Below, in pieces: positions 31,445-43,800 of a stretch of 64,000 nucleotides of DNA. The number at the start of each line of letters is the position of its first letter. Positions within the stretch are counted from its first letter, which is position 1. Both the position numbers and the translations under genes were made by a program. Origin of the DNA: Schistosoma mansoni (taxonomy: Eukaryota > Platyhelminthes > Trematoda > Strigeidida > Schistosomatidae); the NCBI RefSeq assembly GCF_000237925.1, contig NW_017386029.1, forward strand, positions 496,001 to 560,000, in the 5' to 3' direction. Under the pieces are notes generated by a model. It was not told where the DNA came from. It did not search any database and worked only from the letters and a program-made list of their open reading frames with translations.

Positions 31445-32040
31445 TCGCCATCTCAAACTAAGCTTTTTTGTCTTCATAGTTTGGAGTTTTAGTCACGAAT
31501 ATTAAGAGAGATATTACTGAAGAGTAAGTTAGGTTATAGCCAATCAGGAAGGTCACATTCATGTTCCGCTAAGTATTCTGTACCGTTATTCTAACCTTTT
31601 TAGACATCGCCCACCTAAAAGCAGGTAATACTGGTAGTAACCAGGGTAATTTACAAATTCCAATTTCAGCCATGATAAAATCTCTTCTGGTCACATTATT
31701 AACATTTATCTTTTTCCTTATAATAAACGAAACTAGAGACTGTATATGCGTGTTTGAATAATTTACGATCACTTGTCGTTATTTTTTGGCATAGAATGAT
31801 AAACCCACCTACTCAAACTGTCAGTAATTGTATTGATATCATTATAAGATCATATGATCATTTTTTAGATTATGCATTTTAAACTGATCAAATTTATACA
31901 TTTTAGTTACGATGAGAAAGGAATAAAAGTAATTTTGAACTTGTGTCGGTTGACCTTGAATTGGAAAATTAATTTTCATTGAGATTAAAAGGGTAATTTT
32001 GATTTTAAAAAATATTGAAAAAGCAATGGGTGGTAGACTT
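31445..32040. other. AT-rich region, nothing recognised
   Basis: No feature supported. Confidence 0.3.
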
Positions 32041-32339
32041 CTATTTCGTTCTAGGAAGAAACGCTGGAAGTGGATTGGGCACACTTTGAGGAAATCACCG
32101 AATTGCGTCACAAGACAAGCCCTCACATGGAATCCCCAAGGATAAAGGAAAAGAGGAAGACCAAAGAACACATTACACCCAGAAATGGAGACAGACATCA
32201 GAAGAATGAACAAAAATTGAAGAGAACTAGAAAAGAAGGCCCAGGACAGAGTGGGTTTGAGAATGCTGGTCGGCGGTCTATGCTCCCTTGAGAGTAACAG
32301 GCGTAAGTAAGTAAGTAAATAAGTTTGAGACTATTTCGT
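32041..32339 (+). mobile_element. RTE LINE 3' end with probable 9-bp target duplication
   Basis: From [19 protein letters not shown] (32060 onward) through the 3' coding end to GTAACAGGCGTAAGTAAGTA. The flanks CTATTTCGT at 32041-32049 and 32331-32339 fit a target-site duplication. Confidence 0.8.
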
Positions 32340-33023
32340 ATTGAAGACCCATGAATTACAATGATCTTAACGTTACTTGACTGGCATGTTACTTTTATTT
32401 GATCTCTAATATGAGATTTAGTGGTACACAATTCTAAATTTAGGCTTACTGGTATTAGTAGAGCATATTAATAACTGGAACACTGACTACTAAAATGAGA
32501 ATGAACCAATCAACGAAAACGAATCGTAAGATTCTGCTGTGGTTTTGTTTTATAGACATCCATATTTAAACAATAAGATCTATGACATCAATAATAACTT
32601 CTAAAATGTGACCATTAAATGTGTAGGATGAACATTACAGACAAAGATAAACACTCTAAGATTATTCTTTTGAAATCAATAGTATGACTTTAAAAATATG
32701 TGAACTTTAAGTAAATATCTTGATTAAATTTCAATTTGTTTTGCACACTTAGTATATAAACTCATGTAGTGTTAGATACACACGATCTGTTGACCACAGG
32801 GTTGGATATTGTTATGCTCTCTCTTCAGTTTCAAATATATCTACATATCATCGGTATACACCGTTAACGAAAAGAAAATTAATATTGTGTTTCAAAAGTG
32901 ATTGTGTATTGTATTCATTCTCGGAACATGAAAGTCCTGGATATAGTTGCACATGGTTTCAAAGGTATTTGCAATGAAGTCTATTAGTTGAACATGGTAA
33001 TTATTCACTACATTTTAACTTTC
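32340..33023. other. AT-rich region, nothing recognised
   Basis: No feature supported. Confidence 0.3.
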
Positions 33024-33645
33024 AGAAGGACTTGACACGCATGACATTGATCACCACCCAGTGATCAATCAATTGTGATTACATCTCAGTCCTACAGGAG
33101 GTCGGTCGCGGCCCGAGTAGCTCAATGGTAAAGTCTCTGACTGTGAAGCTGGGTGACATGGGATCGAGTCCGTCGGGAAGCACCAGTTCCCTCAAGATTA
33201 CAGGTACACCTTGCTGACGAGTGCCAAGTAGCACGAAACCCGGGTCCAGGGTTTCCTGTTGACCACATCCAACCACCATCTTATCTCAACATAGTGCACA
33301 CAGTGTCGAGTCACCTAGACTAGTGGCCACATTGCAAATTGATCGATAGCATTCGATCAGCACTAAGAAGGACTTGACACGCATGACATTGATCACCACC
33401 CAGTGATCAATCAATTGTGATTTCAGAATTTCTTCAACGGATAACAGTTTATGATTATAAAAAGCTAATATATGAATGACTCAATGTTAATGCCTGTGAC
33501 TTGCACTGTATGATATGAATTTAGATTTTACAGGTAATATTATTTCCTTTAAGATCACTAATTGATCGATGGAAATCGGTCAGTACTAGGATCTAGACAA
33601 ATTTGACATCGGCCACTACTCAGTAATGAATTCATGTAAATATAA
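33024..33645 (+). repeat. Family B hammerhead repeat, tandem array (342-bp period)
   Basis: A 57-bp segment is repeated exactly at 33024-33080 and 33366-33422. Between them lie a tRNA-like head (CCCGAGTAGCTCAATGGTAA, about 33112) and the hammerhead. A second, degenerate unit follows (head at about 33473, tail CTAGACAAATTTGACATCGG at about 33592). This is a tandem satellite or retrozyme-like arrangement rather than a lone insertion with a target duplication. Confidence 0.8.
33208..33252 (+). ncRNA. Type I hammerhead ribozyme of family B
   Basis: Stem I is ACCTTG (33208-33213) with CAGGGT (33247-33252; six pairs, one G-U). The core is CTGACGA. Stem II is GTGC...GCAC with loop CAAGTA. GAAA is at 33235-33238, stem III is the loopless palindrome ACCCGGGT, and cleavage is predicted after C33246. 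All conserved core bases are present. The sequence differs from families A and C in every stem. Confidence 0.8.
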
Positions 33646-33649
33646 TGCA

Positions 33650-34360
33650 TGAAAAAAACAATGCTAACTATAGTAGTAATTTTAATAAAATAGTAGCCAT
33701 GTTGAAAAAAAGATTTCAACTAACTTCAACTTTTAATCTGTTCAAATCATAACGTTTGATTAATCGACTGCTTGCCATCAAATTGGATACTGTATTCTCT
33801 AATACAATGAATATTGTACAATCCTTCATAATAATTCATAATTAATAGACAGAATCTATGAATAATGAATCAATTTATATACAGATTTAATCCAAATGGG
33901 TGTAACTTTCCCTGAATGTCATGTAAATACTACCAGTAATTTTATATTTAAATAAACAAAAAATTCTTCCCCGGAAGTACAATTCCTTGATATACATGTT
34001 TGTATATAATAGTTAGAGTAAATACTTGATTGGTTCATTAGAATTGCCACCATTCTGTGAATCCAGGTCAATTATTTTATGTACGTATACATAATTATAT
34101 TCCTTTCTATAGAGTATGAGAATTGATTAAGCTTTCTAAGTAGTGTAATTATATGTGGGGGTTATATGATTATTGATTTCTGTCACTCATTATGTAATCT
34201 AAGCGAAGAGAAAGAAGGAATGTATATTTCTAAACAAATTATTCATTATACAAGTATAAAAGTGATATTTCAAAAACAAATGGGGGATTATATCCTGTAA
34301 ATATAATAATTTAATGTAATGAGTTGTAGTTGTATTCAAATTATATATAGACTAATATAT
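33650..34360. other. AT-rich region, nothing recognised
   Basis: No feature supported. Confidence 0.3.
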
Positions 34361-34363
34361 AAT

Positions 34364-34592
34364 ATTTTCATAGTTGAAATCATGAGTCAATTGAAGCTAG
34401 ACCACCATGGAAAACCTGGAAACACTGGACGGCCGTTTCGTCCTATTATGGGACTCCTCAGTAGTGCGCATCCACGATCCCGCACTCGCGAGACTCCAAC
34501 CCAGGACCTAACAGTCTCGCGTCGGATCACTTAACCGATAGACCACTGAGCCGGTATCCCACGGTGTTAATGTCTAACTTCAACCAATAATA
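34364..34592 (-). repeat. Family A SINE with near-intact hammerhead
   Basis: On the minus strand: leader end (GGTTGAAGTTAGACATTAAC), head, B-box (altered), hammerhead with CTGAGGA, GTCCCATAATAGGAC, GAAA and ACGGCCGTC, and tail. Only the stem I pair next to the core is mismatched. Confidence 0.8.
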
Positions 34593-34594
34593 CA

Positions 34595-35948
34595 TAATAA
34601 TAATACATAATAAATGAACTTCATATCACTTAATGCTTAATAAAAGAGTAGAACGAACATATATAATCTAAAAGTAGTATGTATCCAACACACAGATATA
34701 CACATGTTCAATTAAGTTATGAATAAACAGGGTTTTATTTAGAAGTATAGAAAAGATTTATGAGTTAGTAAGGTGATTTTTTTATGAAGTTTTCTTTAAA
34801 TTAGACAGTTTATTCATGAAGTTTAAATTTTCTTTCTAAACAAAGTCATCAGGTCAAAATCATGAGTGTTAAAAAGATTAGTAACAATAATGGGAGGCAA
34901 AATCCGACTCACAGGTCCTCGTCGTGCCTCCTAGATCATGGCAACCATCCCATGTACTAACGTGAGCGGTAATGAGGGTGGCGGAGATCGGTCTAATCAA
35001 CCATTCTACCAATACCCGAGAACGATTATGAATGCTACAAAGAGTCATTGCATAACTATTGAGGGTTCAAAAGAGTGGTAAAAAAATGAGTCTGCCCAAA
35101 CAAAAACAAAAAAATGGGTTGTGAGTGTTATGTAATGGCTCTGCGTAAGCAGTGCAGAAACAGTTATCCCGCCCCAGTAGTTGTGCCGTGCTTCGATGTA
35201 GCACTCTTCTTAGAAGGGCCTACTAGGGTTCACCATTCTATATGGCTGGAAGGAGCAGTAACAATAATAATACAATGGTCTGTTCTGACATCGGGCAAAT
35301 GATACGCACGTGTAATTGGCTAAGATTTGGCTTTATTTCTTAGGAAATAAATACAATACACGTCAGTGGTGGAAAAATAGGTGTATATTTGAGTGTTTAG
35401 TTATTTTTCTATTCAGTTAGTCGATAGAACTTCCCTCTCACTCATGAATAGGATTTCTGCGTCATAGTAACAGAATCAGATAACTCACAACATAATAAAT
35501 GACAAAGGAAAAATTTGTGCAATGACAGAACAATTATTGGCAATAATCACTTGAATTCATTGCCGATAGAATGACCTGTTAGACACTTGGGATGCCCACA
35601 GTGGAAATAGCATTTATTTACTTAATTAAACTAAATAATGAAAGAATTGTGAGTTAACCCATTCCAAACATTGAACTATGGACAGAGTGGAACTAATCAA
35701 TGGTTAATTGATTTTTATAGAATCATCTATTGTCTTAATTTCCATATTTAGTTATTAGTTTATAAACTGAGGTAACATGAACATGAGAAAATGATTTACA
35801 TGTATTATTCTGATTATCAACATGAGGTTGGCAATGATTCAGAATACTTTTAAATTGACAACGAATAATCAATTCATGGATTAATTCAGAACATAAAAAG
35901 CTAATATGATGTATTATTTGGTATTATACTCCCCATAATAGTTTTATC
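34595..35948. other. Unclassified; GC-richer block at 34890-35300
   Basis: The block at 34890-35300 (e.g. GGAGGCAAAATCCGACTCAC, GTAGCACTCTTCTTAGAAGG) stands out in composition from its AT-rich surroundings. It may be a retroelement 5' region, but no other copy lies in this window and no protein family is recognised. Confidence 0.3.
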
Positions 35949-35949
35949 C

Positions 35950-36172
35950 TTAAACTTTAATTACTTACTTATGCCTGTTACTCCTAATGGAGCATATACC
36001 GCCGACCAGCATTCTCAAACCTACTCTGTCCTGGGCCTTCTTTTCTAGTTCTGTCCAAATTTTATTCATCCTTCTCATGTCTCCATTTCTGGGTGTAATG
36101 TGTTCTTTGGTCTTCCTCTTTTCCTTTATCCTTGGGGATTCCATGTGAGGGCTTGCCTTGTGACGTTAAACT

Positions 36173-36176
<4 letters not shown>
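35950..36176 (-). mobile_element. RTE LINE 3' end with 11-bp target duplication
   Basis: TTAAACTTTAA occurs at 35950-35960 and 36166-36176. Between them is the RTE 3' end on the minus strand, 5'-truncated at CGTCACAAGGCAAGCCC. A clean, short insertion. Confidence 0.85.

Positions 36177-36206
<30 letters not shown>
36174..36206. repeat. (AAT)n microsatellite
   Basis: A trinucleotide run that begins within the right-hand target duplication of the RTE insertion. Confidence 0.85.
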
Positions 36207-36700
36207 TAATTGTAGTGGTTAACTCGTGTTTTAATTTTCGAATGGATTGGAATAACTGTATATTTGACTCGATCCAGATTAAGTTTTAGTATTTAAGCAA
36301 AGTTGGCGATCATCAAGGCTATTTGATGATAGATTTCCATGACATAATTTTTTATATAATGTGGTTATCCATATGGATAGGGACAAATGAGGAATTGTTT
36401 TTGTGTTGGAGAATTAGTTCCTGACTTCGGTTCGTAAAATATCATATATATAAATGGGTGTTTTTAGTTGTCTACAGATACCAAGTTGAGTTTGAGTATA
36501 ATGACTAACGGTAGCAGTACACCATAGGAAAATTAATCAGTGAAACTCGAAATTGAATTTTCTACTTTTTTATGATAGTTATTCTCATTTTTATGTATTC
36601 ATTTCATCTAATTCTTTCCGGTTACTTCTGATTTACAAATGACACAGTTTAGAAGTATTTATGCCGTTACGGATGTACAAGTTCACAATTCTTAAAGTAT
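36207..36700. other. AT-rich region, nothing recognised
   Basis: No feature supported. Confidence 0.3.
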
Positions 36701-36704
36701 AATT

Positions 36705-36825
36705 CCGCGAGGCGGGATCGTGGATGTGCACTGTTGAGGAGTCCCACAATAGGACGAAACGGCCGTCCAGTGTTTCCACAGTGGTCTAGCTTCAACTGAC
36801 TCACGATCTTAACTATATAAAACAA
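36705..36825 (+). repeat. Family A SINE, 3' half
   Basis: Starts at CCGCGAGGCGGGATCG, like the copy at 23586. The hammerhead is complete except that the core begins TTGAGGA. Confidence 0.75.
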
Positions 36826-36864
36826 ATCTATTATTACATAGATAAGATTTATAATAATTTATCC

Positions 36865-37200
36865 CAAATGCAATGTTGGCTGGCGTAGAAGAGGGTTGGG
36901 AAACTCGGCGTGACCGAATGAAGATATATGATTAGTGAATAAAATCACTAACTGTTGGATTGAACAATGCTAGATGATGCAAACTACTTTCGTTAGGGTC
37001 CGTGTGAGTATCGTAAATAATAGTTGAAGACGCTGAGTGACATGACTTAGATCCAGTTACAATGGTGAAAATACATTCACTCTGCTTTCCCTCAAATACT
37101 AAGCTTTTAAATAAGTTCATAACCTTGATTACTCAAATTCATTCCTTCTCGTATCATACTTTCTATACCTAATTCTTGTACTATCCCTGATACTACTAGC
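36865..37200 (+). mobile_element. SR3/Perere-3-like LINE, degenerate 3' end
   Basis: Follows the same order as 24440-24700 (GTTGGCTGGCGTAGAAGAGG, GGGTCCGTGTGAGTATCGTA, GAGTGACATGACTTAGATCC) with many changes. No open frame remains. Confidence 0.6.
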
Positions 37201-37204
37201 TCTA

Positions 37205-40200
37205 CTACTTTGGTATTTTCATTGAAAGTTTCTTTTTTTTCTGTGAAAATGCCCCGACGCAATAAAGCCAAATTTTGGTCACTAGTGTGGACTTATTATT
37301 TGACCAAGTATATCAACCTGGTAAGAAAATTCCTTTTCACAGATTGAATTACCAGATAGCTAATGGCTGTCATACAAGAAATTTCGGTACCATAAACCAA
37401 TGTACACTAGAATCACTTTATCAACGCCTTTTGACCTAACCTGTATTTAATATACACTAAAATCCGTACTCAGTCTGTCATCAGCATCGTGAACGAAGAA
37501 CTTCATTCTGCAATGAAAAACTGTAGAGTGACGGACAAGAATGAGAACTGTTGGGAATGTGTGACCTTTAGAAATCTGTAGCCTCTAGTCGCTTTAAATT
37601 AATTAGAATCGTGTTTTTTTTCGTATCTTATAAAATATTTGTCATTTTACTACAGATACATTTCACTGATCAGTTGTCACTTGTTATTCATTCATTTTAA
37701 GGAGCTTGAGTCAATAATTAGGCACTCTTGATCAATCAGTCAAATATCCTTTCATACATTCGAATAGTTGGTTGTAGTCGTTATTACCAAATGAAAATCA
37801 CTAAGATAACCTCATCACATTTCGTTGAGCAATTCTTCTTTTCGACATAACTTTTAGAGAGTATTACACGTTTTTCGTCATGTATTGGCACCAATCGAAA
37901 TCTAGGGAGAGTTGAACATCTGTACCATTCTGGTTTGACTCATCAGATGCACTTAGGACTGAATTCAATATCTTGTGGGAAACATCATCTTCAGACTACT
38001 GAGTTGATGTGAAATGGTTTACCTTTAACTAACTAATACGCGACATGACATAACTACTATCCCGAGCCATTGGTGATTTGGATGAACTCCACCAACTGGA
38101 GGTTAGTTACTAGCGTACACATCATTACAATTCGGTTATAGCCATCTAACATCAATCGATGGTATTTTGTAACTATAAACTAAACTAGTTCTCACAACTC
38201 TGTGAAATTTTACTGTTTATCCACCTATCATTGATATCAATGACAAACTATTATTTATTGTCCTAAATAATTTAGAACGTCAAAATGGAGTGTAGTCAAT
38301 AAATAGAACTGTTTCGAAATCTGTAAAACATCATGAAGATTCATACTTCAGTATAAAGATCTGTCGACTGTATTTATGAACAGATTCTAACATGACCGTT
38401 CATGCGCCGTGTCGTCAAATGTGTCTAGTTTAGGTGAACTAATCAAACACTAAATTAGGTATTAAACGCCACTTCCTAAGACTTCACCGTAATCCCCAAA
38501 AAAGTCACTTCTAGACGCTTTAACGCAAATGTAGGATATGTTCTTTTGTCCAAATATTAGATGGTTACCAATTATAGATATAGAGGAATTTCATAATCAA
38601 TCCTTATTACTCACACGTCAGAATCCTAAAGGCAGTAAGGAAAACACTTTTATCAGACCTATTTGCACCTGTAGAATATCACAGGAATTCTTCGATTCGC
38701 GAGACCGACTTGTAGCTAATTACATCCACCATTTGTAACATGCAAGTCTAGAGAGCATTAGACTATTTACTAATTGTAAGCCCATCTAAAACGCGACCCA
38801 GATCGTCGAGTAAATAAGACAGCAACATAGAAGGTTCTTCCGTTTCGCTACACGTTTTCGAACTCCAATAAACAAATAATTCGCGATCTTGTAAATACCT
38901 TTGCTGAGACTATATTTCTATTTATCCAAGCTAAAATTCGTCCATTACTAAATAGACACAACAGCTAATTTCTAGCTGTTAGTGTACCGATAACTGTTCT
39001 TTTAACAATAAAGTTGTGGATGTACTTCGTTAGATGCAATTGATTCAAAACTATCTGAACAACGCTTTTTCAGACAGTGAAAATAACCATAGATTTGTAA
39101 AATCCCAATCGCCTGAAAAATGAATTTATAAAGCTTTGTTTCTTTAACGAATAAATAATACATTCAATGTAGAAGTTCCTCAACCACAATAGTAGACAAA
39201 ATCAAGGCGTCAGATTTCAGATTATTAGTAACACAAACCGACTCCGGCTAAAATCATTAAAAACAAAGAAGTACTAGACAATTGCTTCGTTCTCGTATAC
39301 GGCCTTCTATTGGTGAGCACCCGTCTTCATTCAATGATGGATGCAAGCTCTCCATACGGTATAAGTCATGAAGACTGTGAACCACTCTAAAACTTCAATT
39401 GGATTAGGGCATTGAAGATAAAATGGGAGTTCAAAAAGGTTTACATGTCTGAGAAGTGAACCATAACGTTAGCCACTTAACGTAACAAAACCACAAGCTT
39501 AAGGGTTACTCACAATAACACATGTATTTAATAATTAACAGTTCAGTGAAATCGGTTACAAACTTTTTGCGTACAACTCCCAACTTAGTCCTGCACATTG
39601 ATTGACAGGTAAACAAACTGTTTAGCATTCTGGTAGTTTCGAAGAAAATAGTTCAGGAAGTATGAGTGAAGCAAAATTAGAGAAATGGCAAAAATGGATG
39701 CACAACCGCCCAAAAAGACAAAATAGGAATGGAAAGTTCGAAAAGGACAATGCTTGGGGACAAAATAGAAGATATATACAGACAGGCAGCAGTAAAAACC
39801 AAGAAAGGTAATCATTTTGTTGAACACAAAAATCTTAGAGACAGAAGGTAAGAAAGACAAGGTAGAAGCCAAAAACAGATGAACTCAGTATAACAAAGGC
39901 TAAGTAAAACGACTAAAATGAGAAATAGAGCGGAACCAAACAATACTATTTAAAGATCACAGACATGCCACAAAAGTTCGGAAATTCAAAATCAATAGTA
40001 ACATGGAAGACCAAAAGAAAGTAGTGCGATGGACAAATACACAGAAAAGGCAAATAGGTACAGAGGTACCGAAAGACAAAGGCAGAGTAATAAGTTACAC
40101 AATCACACCAGGAAAAATTGAGAATCTGATTGGTGAAAAAAATGAAGGTTAAACTCAGACTGATTGAAAGGCTAGCTCAAACAATTTATTACAATGGTAT

Positions 40201-40874
40201 TGAGCTAACCCAAAATGAAAAAAAACTAGGAAGACATACTAACGTGATCAAAAAAAACAGGTGAGATAAAACCAAACAACCATGAATAAATAAATAAATA
40301 GGAATAGGCAAACAGCCAAGGCAACCATAAAGTTTTATACAGACATACAAAATGAATCTAAGGAAAATCCTGAAGAATTAGCAATGCAACAGACGGGGGC
40401 CTTGGAGCAAAATCTTGGATTGATAAAATGTGAAACAAAAACGAATGAGCTAACGAAATAGAAAGATTTTTGTTTTAATGGTTGAGAACTAAGAGGAATG
40501 AAACAGTAGAGCAACAACCGCATAAACGGCTTTAATTAAATGCAAAATAGAAGGGGCGGTTGTTAGATCATTCTACTAGGTTGGCTATCAAAGACAAGAA
40601 TTTATGAAAATATGAATGTAAGACCTGTTACGGATCGTGAAAATAAGAAAGCATTGTGAAAGGTAATAAACAAGCGGAATTCCATTGAAGGTCGGAGCAT
40701 ATCAAAATAATTTGAGCCATAGATAATGTATAAACTACGGATGATAAAATGAAAGTCAAAATATTAATTGTGACACGCACTGATGTAATTAATACGAAGG
40801 AAATAACCTAAGTGATTTAAAGACCAAAATCTTACTTCCATAAACCATTACAGTATAGCGGCTATAGTAATTAA
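37205..40874. other. Mostly unassigned; purine-rich plus strand at 39600-40560
   Basis: No exon recognised. From about 39600 to 40560 the plus strand is strongly A/G-rich, so the strand on which importin-alpha is transcribed is pyrimidine-rich directly after its stop codon. This may be the 3' UTR and flank of that gene. Confidence 0.35.
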
Positions 40875-43800
40875 CTAAAAATCGAACCCTCTAGTAGCAT
40901 CAGTATTACACTGATCAGCATCAAACTGGAAAGTAGCTGGAACTTGTGGTACCGAGATAAAATCACCCAAATGTTCATCTTCAGTAACCCCAGTTGTATT
41001 TGGATCGTCAATCATCTGTAAATGGTAAAAAAAGTACCAAAGTATCAAAGGCGGTGAACTCGTAATGAAAAAGCATTCAAGTGAATAAAGAGAATGGATT
41101 TTCTCACAATAGAGCTTACCAGTTATTTTGGGAACGAGAAGTGTTTAAATCGTGAATCATAATTTCAGATAAACTTGGGAAAGTCGTTTAAAGCTACGGA
41201 GATTGTTACAAAAACTTCAGGTTAGAGATTGAAGACCAACATTTTAACTACCTTGGTCCCAAAAATACAAAATAATACCAGTTACCTGAGATCATCAACA
41301 GAGCCAAGCATTTTTTAAAAATGTAGAACTCTTTATTAAAATTAGCTTCTAGGTGTTCAGGGGTAAGACATTTTATTATTGTTTATTCATATGTTTCATA
41401 ACAAGGTATAGATGAGTTTGTCTTTTCATTAACATGAGCCCCGAACACAACACGATTATTCATGTTGTGAAGTTATCTTTTGATATTGGTTTATCATAAT
41501 ATTAATAGTATGTTTTTCAGTAAATAAGATTACAACAAAGTTTGGCAACAAATCAAGTCATTTTTTGTATAGACAGCATTAATACTCATCATAGAGATTG
41601 AGGGGATATTTATCCTAGAAATGAAACTTACCCCTTCGTTAAAATATCGTTCGATTATGTCATATGCCAAACGATATATATCGATATTTGTATGTTCTTG
41701 AAGGGCTTCGATAAGATCCAACCCACCACATTCTTCGATTGCAGTTGTAACCTGTTCCAAGTTATCGCCAGCTGCTGCTAATATATTTGATATTCCATCT
41801 AAAACAACTTGAGCGACCTGGACATCTCTAGTATTTAGCATTTTACAGAGTGGAGGAATAACGCGTTGGTCGATGACGTACCTTACCTTGAAACAAGAGA
41901 GTGCACAAGATCATAAATATGAAAACAGGATATATTTACTGCGTTTTGTTTGACATTTTTTACTCAGCTGAAAAGGACTTAAATTCATCTCGTCATTTAT
42001 GAACGATTAGTTTCAGCATGTACTGAAGTTCTATTCAAGGGGGGATTTCCATTACCGGACATTTGATAGCTTACAAATTGATTATTCGAGAACCTATGGG
42101 ACCAATAGGGTGAAAATGGGGTGCTTTTTGTAGAATGACATCTTTAGATTTGATTTACGAATTATCGACTATTACCTACTAACTTTCCAAGTGCTGATCG
42201 CCTTTGAGAATTTAAAAATAAGTTCATGGAAGAAGTTAACATACCTGTTCAGCATTTCCGTTGATCGCTAGATTTGAGATAGCCCATGCGGCCTCTTTTT
42301 GTGTCAAGAACTCGCTTTCAGCCAGGTGATGGATAATTAACGGAACTAGCCCATGGTCTATCACAGCTTGAACTTGACTTTGGTTCCCTGCAGTAATATT
42401 GGACAGAAACCAAACAGCTTCTTTGTTAATTTTATCTCTCGGGTGAGTCAACAAAGACGCAAAATGACTTAGAGCTCCACAGTCCAAAACAACTTGAGTT
42501 TGTTGGTCTGAACCTGTAACTATATTTCCAACGGCACGCAACGCAGCAGTTTGTACCTTGAAACTTGAATGTGATAACAATGGGACCAAATGAGGTACTA
42601 TCTCTGCATTTATAACCATTTCAATTTGATCGTTTCCACCATCAGTTAGATAAGATATAGCCCAAACAGTGTCGACGAGAATCTGGAAATTTACAAGACC
42701 GCAAATAAATAAAAAGAACGTTTAAGTAGACTGATATTATGTAAGCCTCACTAATTTTTGTGACGGTAAAACCCTGTTTATAGTGTAAATGACGAAAGTT
42801 TGTATAGTTGATTACAAAACCTAAGAAACTAGTACCTATCCTTATTTTGTTCTCGACGAACTCTTCTCGCAATAAATACTTATTGTATGCTTACCATGAA
42901 ACACATTTGATTAAAAATCAATAGCGGTTAAGAAATAACTCTGACCACGTAGTTTTATGGAATAGTGCAATGTTTACGACTGAACAATAGGGATTTTTCA
43001 CTTCCATAGGATTCGAAATACAACAGACTGACATAAGGTTAACACAACACACAACACGACCACAGCCTACCGATTTCCCAATTTCATCCCACAAACATGA
43101 ATGGGATGGGGATAGTTTTATAACACAACACATATGTTTTCCATTACACCATATATATATGTATATATGATTTACGATGATGAAACAATATTCGGGTACA
43201 TACGTTACGTATAATTACATAATGACACCGATTACGAACATTGAAAAGGATTAGTAATAATCAAAGTAATTATTCAAAAATCAAACAGCTGCTACGTTGC
43301 ACAATATACAAAAAGAGAAGGAACTAACAAAATATTTTGGTGAATGGTCAGCAGTATAGTAGTTATGCAAGAATTAAGAGACGAATGCTGAGAATAAGTA
43401 AAATACGGAAATAGTAACTCCTTTATGCCGATGGCCGAGGTAGCGAGAGTGGTTGTACGAACTTCTTTTCGATGCAAAGGCTTCGTTTGTGAACATGGAT
43501 TGCAATGGCCTCAGCAATGTTCAAAAGACGAACTCGTGAACAATGCGGCGAATTTGATGGAATATGGTGGATAACTTTAAAAGCATTACGTTCAGCTAGA
43601 TGACCTGTATCCACTGAATGAGCGAGCATAATATTCATCAAAGCTCTTCAGTCACCACAAGATGCTGAGATCAGGACTAGACTTTTAACTCGCTTGGATC
43701 AAGACCCAAACGTCACACTCAGCACATTGACAGATTAGTGTAAATAGCTACAAAACATTGGACACGACAATGGGTTAATCGAACAGGTAAATCTTAATTT

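Noticed and set aside
33024-33422. 57-bp target-site duplication around a family B insertion
   Set aside because: Too long for a target duplication, and the next unit continues with the same order of parts, so tandem repetition explains it better.
39585-39872. 95-residue hydrophobic minus-strand frame resembling a membrane protein
   Set aside because: It arises from the pyrimidine-rich strand of a skewed region; no start context, splice sites or homologue support it.
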